33,486 nucleotides of DNA from Bacteroidales bacterium (GTDB lineage Bacteria > Bacteroidota > Bacteroidia > Bacteroidales > UBA932): positions 1 through 33,486 of the forward strand of contig JAKSKK010000022.1 in assembly GCA_024401745.1 (NCBI GenBank). The letters are read 5' to 3'. The notes below the pieces were generated by a model. The model worked only from the letters and a program-made list of their open reading frames with translations. It was not told the DNA's origin and made no database searches. The translations under genes were made by a program, and so were the position numbers. This document shows, in pieces, positions 27,952 to 33,486 of this stretch. Position 1 is the stretch's first letter. Every line of letters begins with the position of its first letter.

Positions 27952-28563
27952 ATGGCAGAAAAGCACATCATCATCAACATCGGCCGACAGTTCGGCAGCG
28001 GGGGTCTGGGTGTGGCGAGAGAACTGAGCAAGCGCCTCGGTATTCCAGTTTACGACAGCGAGCTCATCACTGCGGCGGCGAGCAGCAGCGGGCTTGGAGA
28101 GGAACAGTTCCGCGGACGCGACGAGAAGCGCCGCTTCTGGGGAATAGGCAGCATCTTCGGGTCCAACCGCTATGGCATGGTCAACGAAGGCCTCAACGAT
28201 GCCCAGATATTCAAGATCCAGAGCGAGACCATACGCAAGATAGCCAGCGAGGGCTCCGCGATCTTCGTCGGACGCGCATCGAACTACGTGCTCAGGGACA
28301 TGGACTGCCTCGACGTGTTCATCACGGCCTCTATGGAAACCAGGATAGCCAGGGTATCCGAGCGCGAGGGCATGACTCCAGAAGAGGCCGAGACCTACAT
28401 CCGCAAGCAGGACAAGGAAAGGGAGGCATACTACAACTTCTTCACCTTCGGCAACTGGGGCGATTCCGCAGACTATGACATCTGCATCAATTCCGACATC
28501 CTCGGAATAGAAAAAACGTCCGAACTCGTGATCGAATTCGGACGTCAGGCTGGTCTTATCTAA
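27952..28563 (+). CDS. Cytidylate-kinase-like protein
   Basis: A 203-residue P-loop kinase of the cytidylate kinase-2 family, often linked to nucleotide metabolism but of uncertain substrate. The P-loop variant GRQFGSGG (about 11-18) starts the fold. The segment IYDSELI equivalent (IPVYDSELIT), the FVGRASNYVL region and the lid-like VSEREGMTPEEAETYIRKQDKERE follow. It begins two bases after the MATE gene. Its last codons contain a hairpin which, on the opposite strand, is the intrinsic terminator of the convergent acetate kinase gene. Confidence 0.85.
   Translation: MAEKHIIINIGRQFGSGGLGVARELSKRLGIPVYDSELITAAASSSGLGEEQFRGRDEKRRFWGIGSIFGSNRYGMVNEGLNDAQIFKIQSETIRKIASEGSAIFVGRASNYVLRDMDCLDVFITASMETRIARVSEREGMTPEEAETYIRKQDKEREAYYNFFTFGNWGDSADYDICINSDILGIEKTSELVIEFGRQAGLI
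28511..28545 (-). terminator. Intrinsic terminator of ackA, inside the opposing gene
   Basis: On the minus strand a perfect 9-pair stem (28545-28537 with 28524-28516), extended by three pairs past one mismatch around a TGAT loop, is followed by a run of six Ts (28516-28511). It starts 22 bases after the ackA stop and lies in the final codons of the cytidylate-kinase-like gene on the other strand. Confidence 0.85.
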
Positions 28564-28566
28564 GAT

Positions 28567-29778
28567 TTACAGGCTTTCAGCGATATGCTTGGTATCCCTT
28601 GCGATGACGAGCTCCTCGTCGGTAGGGATAAGTGCGACCTTCACGCTTGAGTCAGGTGTGGAGATGATCCTGTCGATGCCTCTTGTGGCGTCGTTGACCT
28701 CGTTGTCGATCTTGATTCCCATGTAGGCGAAGTTGGCCATGACGTCGCGGCGGAGCCATGCGTTGTTCTCGGCGATGCCGGCAGTGAAGCAGATGAGGTC
28801 TACGCCGTTCATCTCAGCGATGTAGCCACCCACGAGCTTGGTTATGTCGAGGACGAGCTTATCGAGCGTGAGCTTTGCCCTCTCCTTGCCCTGCTCCCTG
28901 AAGTCGCAGAGGTCGCGGCAGTCTGAGCTGAGTCCTGAGAGGCCGATGAAGCCGGACTTCTTGTTCATCATGGCGGTTGCCTCGTCGGGTGTCATGTTCT
29001 CCTTCTTCATGATGTAAGGGAGGATGCTGGCGTCGATGTTTCCGCAGCGGGTTCCCATTATCATGCCCTCGAGAGGGGTGAATCCCATCGAGGTGTCGAC
29101 GCACTTGCCGTTCTTGACTGCGGTCACTGAAGAACCGTTGCCGATATGGCAGGTGATGATGCGTGAATTGTTTATGTCGATTCCGGCGAACTGGGCACCC
29201 TTCTGGCTTACGAAGAGATGGGATGTTCCGTGAGCGCCATAGCGGCGTACGTGGTACTTCTCATAGTACTCGTAAGGCAGGGCATACATGTATGCCTTGG
29301 GCTCCATGGTCTGATGGAATGCGGTATCGAAGGTAACTATCTGGGGAACCTTGGGAAGCACTTCCTTGACGGCGGCGATACCAAGAAGATGGGCGGGGTT
29401 GTGAAGAGGTGCGAAATCGCAGCAGATGCCGATCTTCTCAAGAACATCATCGTCGACGAGGACTGACTTGTCGAAGAAGTCTGCGCCCTGCACGATGCGG
29501 TGGCCGACAGCCTGGATATCGTCGAAGCTCTTGAGGACGCCGTATACGGGGTCGATGAGAGTCTCCATCACTACCTGCATGCCGAGCTTGTGGTCGGCGA
29601 TGGGGCTTATGCGGGAGAAGCCTTCCTTGCCGGTAGGCTTGTGCTTAAGCTTTGTGTCGGGAAGACCGATCTTCTCAAGGATACCCTTTGCAAGTACACT
29701 GTACTCGTCATCGTTCTTCATATCGAACAGCTGATACTTGATAGAAGAACTTCCGCAATTGATTACCAGAATTATCAT
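28567..29778 (-). CDS. ackA: Acetate kinase
   Basis: The fermentation enzyme that makes ATP and acetate from acetyl phosphate. ASKHA-fold motifs are complete: VINCGSSSIKYQLFDM at the start, VGHRIVQGAD, TFDTAFHQTM, RRYGAHGTSHLFVSQ, ACHIGNGSS-like CHIGNGSSVTAV, and GFTPLEGMIMGTRCGNIDAS. The length (403 residues) is standard. Phosphotransacetylase, its usual partner, is not in this window. It has a good promoter of its own and a terminator in the opposing gene, so it looks monocistronic. It supports an acetate-producing anaerobe. Confidence 0.97.
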   Translation of the reverse strand: MIILVINCGSSSIKYQLFDMKNDDEYSVLAKGILEKIGLPDTKLKHKPTGKEGFSRISPIADHKLGMQVVMETLIDPVYGVLKSFDDIQAVGHRIVQGADFFDKSVLVDDDVLEKIGICCDFAPLHNPAHLLGIAAVKEVLPKVPQIVTFDTAFHQTMEPKAYMYALPYEYYEKYHVRRYGAHGTSHLFVSQKGAQFAGIDINNSRIITCHIGNGSSVTAVKNGKCVDTSMGFTPLEGMIMGTRCGNIDASILPYIMKKENMTPDEATAMMNKKSGFIGLSGLSSDCRDLCDFREQGKERAKLTLDKLVLDITKLVGGYIAEMNGVDLICFTAGIAENNAWLRRDVMANFAYMGIKIDNEVNDATRGIDRIISTPDSSVKVALIPTDEELVIARDTKHIAESL

Positions 29779-29803
29779 ATCTCTATTTGTTCAAAAAAGT
29801 CCA

Positions 29804-29835
29804 CAAAATTACGATTAAAAAGCTATATTCGCAAT
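29804..29835 (-). promoter_or_regulatory. Promoter of ackA
   Basis: On the minus strand ATTG (29835-29832), 20 bases, then TAATTTTG (29811-29804), about 25 bases before the ackA ATG. It is close to the phylum consensus in both boxes and spacing. Confidence 0.72.
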
Positions 29836-29861
29836 TAAACCAGCTTAAACGGAAGAACTAT

Positions 29862-30935
29862 ATGTTCGTGCGGAAGGATATTGTTGCGCTTTCTGTCCCA
29901 TTCACCCTCGGAGTGGCGGCCGCCGCCGTATCCGAAGGCTTTTCCCAAGGGCTCTACATAGTGTCGTCAATCTGCTGCATCGCGGCAGTGGCGCTGCTGT
30001 GCCTGGCGGCGAGGAACGGGCGGCAGCAGGCCGCCGTGTACGCACTGTTCTTCGCGCTGGGGGCATTCTGCTGGATCAACGACCACATCTGCGGTTCACC
30101 GGCGGCAAGGCAGCCCGAGGCGGCACTCAGGGGCCTGGAACACCTCACTGCGGCAATAGATGCGGCCGGTTTCAGGAAACCCGGGACGGCGGCGCTGCTG
30201 AAAGCTCTGCTCACCGGGAATAGGAAGGCGCTCGACCAGGCCACCGTGGCTGCTTTCAGAGCCGCAGGGGCATCGCACATACTGGCATTGAGCGGGCTGC
30301 ATCTCGGCATAATCTACGCCTGCATCGCACTGCTGCTGCGCATCTTCGGGAACGGCAGGGCTGCCGGAGTGGCAAGGGCTGTGGTATCGGTGACGGCATG
30401 CGGATTCTACACCGTTATGACAGGCGCCGGACCATCGATAGTCAGAGCCTTCCTCTTCATCACAATGAACGAGATTTCACGCCTGCTGCCGCACAGGAGA
30501 AGGGACCCGCTGGCCGTCCTGTGCACGGCTCTGCTCATACAGCTGTGCATCTCGCCATCGGTGATAAGCTCAGTCGGATTCCAGCTGTCATACCTCGCGA
30601 TGCTGGGTATATTCCTCATATATCCACCCCTCGAGGCCTGGTATCCGGAAGGATTCCGCTTCGACCCGCTGCGCAGGATATGGTGCTCGATTGCACTGAC
30701 CATATCCTGCCAGGTCTTCACGGCCCCGCTTGTGTGGATGACCTTCCACAGCTTCCCGAAGTACTTCCTGCTCACGAACCTCGTCGCCTTGCCGCTGACC
30801 GAGGCGCTGATGGCATGTTCAGTGGCATCTATATCGCTGAGTGCGCTGGGATGGTGCCCGGAGATGCTCAAAGGCCTGGTCGATGCACTCGCCCAGGCCC
30901 TGATATTCTGTCTGAAGACTATAGCTTCTATTTGA
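29862..30935 (+). CDS. Compact ComEC/Rec2-family membrane protein
   Basis: A 357-residue multi-spanning inner-membrane protein carrying the Competence domain of ComEC, the channel for single-stranded DNA uptake. Diagnostic is FRAAGASHILALSGLHLGI (about 131-149), followed by the helices around GPSIVRAFLF and SVGFQLSYLAMLGIFLIYP. It lacks both the N-terminal OB-like domain (DUF4131) and the C-terminal metallo-beta-lactamase domain of full-length ComEC (often about 700 residues or more). I start at the ATG at 29862, before the first hydrophobic segment; an earlier ATG adds a basic stretch and runs through the ackA promoter. The last 8 bases overlap the convergent FISUMP gene. Whether it still supports DNA uptake is open. 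Confidence 0.85.
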   Translation: MFVRKDIVALSVPFTLGVAAAAVSEGFSQGLYIVSSICCIAAVALLCLAARNGRQQAAVYALFFALGAFCWINDHICGSPAARQPEAALRGLEHLTAAIDAAGFRKPGTAALLKALLTGNRKALDQATVAAFRAAGASHILALSGLHLGIIYACIALLLRIFGNGRAAGVARAVVSVTACGFYTVMTGAGPSIVRAFLFITMNEISRLLPHRRRDPLAVLCTALLIQLCISPSVISSVGFQLSYLAMLGIFLIYPPLEAWYPEGFRFDPLRRIWCSIALTISCQVFTAPLVWMTFHSFPKYFLLTNLVALPLTEALMACSVASISLSALGWCPEMLKGLVDALAQALIFCLKTIASI

Positions 30936-31965
30936 TGCAGCGCACAGGTGCGGCAAAGCTGTCCTTGCTGCCGAGTCCCTCCATCAGCACATCCTGATCC
31001 TCGTAGAGGTAGCGGTATACTCCCCTGCCGTTCTTCTCGCTTGAAGTCCAGAACAGAGAGTAGGACTCCATCTTGCTGAACTCGTACCTGCCATCGCCAA
31101 CCACAGCATAGCCGGTAGGGATCATGTACATCGAAGACTCGTTGGTGATGGTTATGTTAGGCCAGTAGGGCCAGAGAGAAGCACCGTTGAAGTAGAGGTC
31201 GGCCATGAAAGCGCCGGCAACTCCGCAGAGGCCTCCGTTCTCGTCTTCCGTTGCACCGAACCTTGTGGCCAGAGCCTTGACGTCTTCGTCGGAAGGCAGG
31301 CGCCATCCTTCAGGACACGCGCTCTGGGCATCTTCCCAGGTATAGTACTGGCCAAGCACGTTGGCCATGACTTCCGAGTTGTAGAAGGGAGCGCCTACGC
31401 CTCTCCATCCAAGATTCTGTGTCATCCACTGAGTACCGTCAAAATCCTTGATCCAGTATTTTCTGCCGTCGCGGGCATCGGTGAACTGGGTCTCCTCCTC
31501 AGTACGGTCGAAGCCTGTGAGGGAGCCTGTGCCGTCCATGGCGGGATTCACAACTGTATAGTCGGCCTTGCCGGATGTAGTGTAGTAATCGGAAGTGCTG
31601 AAGGCTATGAGAGTGAGGTAGCCGTCACCGACCTCGTCACCAACGCTGAAAGTGTAGACGCCATCAGGATAGCCCGGGGCATAGACACCATTGTTCAGCA
31701 TAACTGTATCGCTCTTGCTGGTAACGGGATTGCGGAAATAATAACCGACACCGGAACCATCGGGTGCCTTGATGGTGGCGAGGGTGTCGATCTTGAACTG
31801 CTTCTCGAAGCCCTGCCCCACATATCTGGGCATCTCAAGCTCGATGATGCCTTCAAGATAATCCTTCGTAGTTTCTTCATCATCCTTACAGCCCGCGATG
31901 GCAAGAGATGCCAGCGCAAGGACCATAAGGGGCATATATCTCCTAAAATTCATCATAAACTTCAT
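30928..31965 (-). CDS. FISUMP-domain surface lipoprotein
   Basis: A 345-residue lipoprotein (signal ending LAIAGC). The residues after the cysteine are KDDEE, a typical Bacteroidota lipoprotein export signal, so it is probably displayed on the cell surface. The C-terminal half (about 160-345) is the Fibrobacter succinogenes major paralogous (FISUMP) domain: FTDARDGRKYWIKDFDGTQWMTQNLG, YYTWEDAQSACPEGWRLPSDEDV, then SLFWTSSEKNG and the closing APVRCIK. The N-terminal part looks like a beta-sandwich. Function is unknown; surface binding is possible. Starts at residues 4 or 5 are equally possible. It is divergent from apbE with a short shared regulatory region. Confidence 0.85.
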   Translation of the reverse strand: MKFMMNFRRYMPLMVLALASLAIAGCKDDEETTKDYLEGIIELEMPRYVGQGFEKQFKIDTLATIKAPDGSGVGYYFRNPVTSKSDTVMLNNGVYAPGYPDGVYTFSVGDEVGDGYLTLIAFSTSDYYTTSGKADYTVVNPAMDGTGSLTGFDRTEEETQFTDARDGRKYWIKDFDGTQWMTQNLGWRGVGAPFYNSEVMANVLGQYYTWEDAQSACPEGWRLPSDEDVKALATRFGATEDENGGLCGVAGAFMADLYFNGASLWPYWPNITITNESSMYMIPTGYAVVGDGRYEFSKMESYSLFWTSSEKNGRGVYRYLYEDQDVLMEGLGSKDSFAAPVRCIK

Positions 31966-31974
31966 TACAACTTA

Positions 31975-32020
31975 CAAATATGCACAATTTGCACGAAAAT
32001 TCAGCTACCTTTGTGCAAAT
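31975..32020. promoter_or_regulatory. Repeated GTGCAAAT-type half-sites between the FISUMP and apbE genes
   Basis: Three similar half-sites occur: GTGCATATTTG (minus, 31985-31975), GTGCAAAT (minus, 31994-31987) and GTGCAAAT (plus, 32013-32020). The last two form a perfect 8-base inverted repeat with 18 bases between them, enclosing the apbE -7 box. This may be an operator for a divergent promoter region. Confidence 0.45.
32006..32013 (+). promoter_or_regulatory. -7 box for apbE
   Basis: TACCTTTG matches TAnnTTTG, 19 bases before the ATG at 32033. A TTTG lies only 14 bases upstream, short for a -33 box. It lies between the arms of an 8-base inverted repeat. Confidence 0.55.
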
Positions 32021-32032
32021 ACTTTGCCGTTA

Positions 32033-32968
32033 ATGTCCAGATTCAGCATAATTTCAATCATATTCTGCACCTTGCTTCTGTGCGCATGCACCAGAGGCAG
32101 ATATGTAGTCATCAGCGGCTATGCCCAGGGCGGCACCTACACCGTGAAGGCCGACATCGCCGGCACCGGAGTGCCTCAGAAAAAGATTGCCGGGCAGATA
32201 GAGAATCTGCTCACGACGATCGACACCACCCTGTCGGGCTACAACAAGTCTTCGCTGCTCAGCAGGTACAACGCCGGCGAGGACGTAGAACCCACCGAGA
32301 TGTTCTCAGACATACTCGGAATCTCCGAGAAATTCAATGAAAGCACTGGCGGCGCCTTTGACGTATGGGCCGCTCCCCTCTTTGACATCTGGGGCTTCGG
32401 ATTCAAGACCGACAGTCTCCCCGACGCCACCAGAATAGCAGAGGCAATGGAGCTCACGAGAGAGCATAAGAAGCTTAACTTCAACGCAATAGCCCAGGGA
32501 TACAGCTGCGACGTCATAGCGCGCTACCTTCATTCCATAGGCGTCACGAACATGCTTGTGGACATAGGAGAGATCTACTGCGAGGGCCTCAACCCCAAGG
32601 GCCGTGGCTGGAGCATAGGCATAGACACACCGGTAGACGGCAACAACACACCGGGCGCCAGCCTCAGCGGAATATGGGAGTCTGACGGCGGTGCGCACGG
32701 CGTGGTGACATCCGGCAACTACCGCAAGTTCTACGTCAAGGACGGCAGGAAGTATGCCCACACCATCGACCCGAGGACCGGCTACCCCGTCGACCACAAT
32801 CTCCTGAGCGTCACAGTTGTGGCCCCTACCGCCACCGAGGCCGACGCCCTGGCGACCTATTTCATGGTGATAGGATTCGACGAGGCTCGCAGATACATCG
32901 AGGCACACCCCGGAATCGAAGCGTGCCTCATCTGCTCAGACAATATCTGGTATTCTGAAAAGTTCTGA
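32033..32968 (+). CDS. apbE: ApbE-family FAD:protein FMN transferase
   Basis: A periplasmic lipoprotein (signal ending LLLCAC) that transfers FMN from FAD to a threonine or serine of target proteins such as Na+-translocating NADH:quinone reductase (NqrB, NqrC) or RnfD/RnfG. Seen: the TTIDTTLSGYNKSSLLSRYN region, the FNAIAQGYSCDVIARYL nucleotide segment, DIGE where most have DIGGE, the SGNYRKFYVKDGRKYAHTIDPRTGYPV stretch (broken here as two parts) and TATEADALATYFMVIG near the C-terminus. Length (311 residues) fits. The start at 32033 follows a -7 box; longer frames run through the promoter. The neighbouring FISUMP protein shows no clear flavinylation motif. Confidence 0.92.
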   Translation: MSRFSIISIIFCTLLLCACTRGRYVVISGYAQGGTYTVKADIAGTGVPQKKIAGQIENLLTTIDTTLSGYNKSSLLSRYNAGEDVEPTEMFSDILGISEKFNESTGGAFDVWAAPLFDIWGFGFKTDSLPDATRIAEAMELTREHKKLNFNAIAQGYSCDVIARYLHSIGVTNMLVDIGEIYCEGLNPKGRGWSIGIDTPVDGNNTPGASLSGIWESDGGAHGVVTSGNYRKFYVKDGRKYAHTIDPRTGYPVDHNLLSVTVVAPTATEADALATYFMVIGFDEARRYIEAHPGIEACLICSDNIWYSEKF

Positions 32969-33388
32969 CTATCTCAGGTCGGTGACGACCCAGGAGCTGT
33001 CAAGTCTTGAAACATCGAACACGAACATGGAGAGGTCGTCGGAAATCGGCGTGCTCACCAGATCTGACAGCTTGAGGTCCTCGATGTCAAGAAGATACTT
33101 GACGTAATCGTCGGGACCCTCTGCGTTCTCGATGTAAACTTCCTTGCTCTCGGGATCGACTGTCCAGCGGGTGACACCGTCGGAATACACGTCAATGCCA
33201 TTTCCGCTTGCCTTGAAGCAAGGTATCTGCACTGTGATGGTTCCGTTGCAATGCACTTTCTGCATCACGAAGCTGTAGTTCACGCGTACTCTTGAAACAT
33301 CAAGTTTCCTGCGTATCGCGTCAAGGTCCTGTGCCCCTGCTGAGAGGCAGAGGAATGCAAGAATGCAGAGAATAACTGACTTATTCAT
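32969..33388 (-). CDS. LolA-like outer-membrane lipoprotein carrier family protein
   Basis: A 139-residue secreted protein (signal to about LSAGAQ, residue 20) with the half-barrel LolA/LolB-like pattern. It has the segment NGTITVQIPCFKASGNGIDVYSDGV split by typical strands, then TRWTVDPESKEVYIE, matching the DGxxxWxYxPxxKxVxI core of LolA-like proteins. It is shorter than classical LolA (about 200 residues), as seen in other Bacteroidales homologues. The ATG overlaps the ftsK stop as ATGA, a gene order common in the phylum. Its stop abuts the apbE stop with no base between. It probably helps move lipoproteins through the periplasm, but that role is inferred. Confidence 0.82.
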   Translation of the reverse strand: MNKSVILCILAFLCLSAGAQDLDAIRRKLDVSRVRVNYSFVMQKVHCNGTITVQIPCFKASGNGIDVYSDGVTRWTVDPESKEVYIENAEGPDDYVKYLLDIEDLKLSDLVSTPISDDLSMFVFDVSRLDSSWVVTDLR

Positions 33389-33486
33389 CTTCCGTATGTT
33401 TCAAGGATAGCTTCCAGACTGTCGAGGTCCCCTATGAGCACCTGGCGGGGCTTGCTGCCCTCCTGCGGCCCTACTATGCCTGCAGC
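33385..33486 (-). CDS. ftsK: DNA translocase FtsK, C-terminal end (partial)
   Basis: The last 33 codons and stop of a gene that continues past the right edge. The residues AAGIVGPQEGSKPRQVLI match the end of the FtsK gamma (winged-helix) domain, which recognises polar DNA sequences during chromosome segregation. The stop TGA overlaps the ATG of the LolA-like gene. The match is short but distinctive, and the ftsK-lolA-like order supports it. Confidence 0.88.
   Translation of the reverse strand, partial: AAGIVGPQEGSKPRQVLIGDLDSLEAILETYGR

Noticed and set aside
31898-32032. An N-terminal extension of apbE
   Set aside because: It would run through the FISUMP gene start and the -7 box; the ATG at 32033 begins a normal lipoprotein signal.

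Overview
The window looks like a chromosome segment from a Bacteroidales-type member of the Bacteroidota. Evidence: repeated TAnnTTTG -7 promoter boxes, some with a TTTG or ATTG box 19-20 bases upstream; many short lipoprotein signals; families largely confined to this phylum (DUF4251, DUF4837, DUF3822-like, FISUMP, GIN-domain proteins, the FKBP lipoprotein); and neighbourhoods such as ftsK-lolA-like, M23 peptidase-dxr-rseP-DUF4837 and DUF3822-rsmD. Most of the window is fairly GC-rich and densely coding. The first 1.2 kb is visibly more AT-rich. No stretch over 300 bases lacks a gene, and there is no rRNA, CRISPR array, insertion sequence, integrase or phage module.

Layout. 1-1276: a two-gene ABC module on the minus strand, between two roughly 110-base imperfect direct repeats; its left edge has a strong plus-strand terminator. 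1267-2467: a CatA-like acyltransferase and a CDP-alcohol phosphatidyltransferase (minus). 2533-9668: secreted glycan-active enzymes and a surface protein: GH30 glycosidase, serine-type sulfatase, GIN-domain lipoprotein and a large GH2 beta-galactosidase. There is no SusC/SusD pair, so this is not a canonical polysaccharide utilisation locus. 15038 down to 6201: one long minus-strand gene train with gaps of at most 11 bases or stop/start overlaps: ruvX, def, phosphohexomutase, M23-LysM peptidase, DUF4251 lipoprotein, acyl-ACP thioesterase, YqiA-like hydrolase, a tiny lipoprotein and the beta-galactosidase, which also has its own promoter.

15066-19347: M23 peptidase, dxr, rseP and a DUF4837 lipoprotein (plus). 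19349-19897: a mixed tRNA/mRNA unit, tRNA-Glu, rpsT, tRNA-Pro, closed by a strong hairpin. 19913-22609: a DASS anion symporter and an outer-membrane barrel, together a likely two-membrane uptake route for an organic acid. 22666-24346: a pseudopilin-like protein, a short DUF3822-like protein and rsmD (minus). 24441-28563: DHH phosphoesterase, tandem FKBP lipoprotein, MATE exporter and a cytidylate-kinase-like protein (plus). 28567-29778: acetate kinase (minus), whose terminator lies inside the convergent neighbour. 29862-33486: a compact ComEC, a FISUMP lipoprotein, an ApbE-like flavin transferase, a LolA-like protein and the 3' end of ftsK.

Most of the window is housekeeping and envelope biology. 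I found no clear new multi-gene system. The best leads are the repeat-flanked ABC module with an unusually small membrane partner, the long inverted repeat overlapping the symporter promoter, the GTGCAAAT-type half-sites between the FISUMP and apbE genes, and an intrinsic terminator encoded inside another gene.
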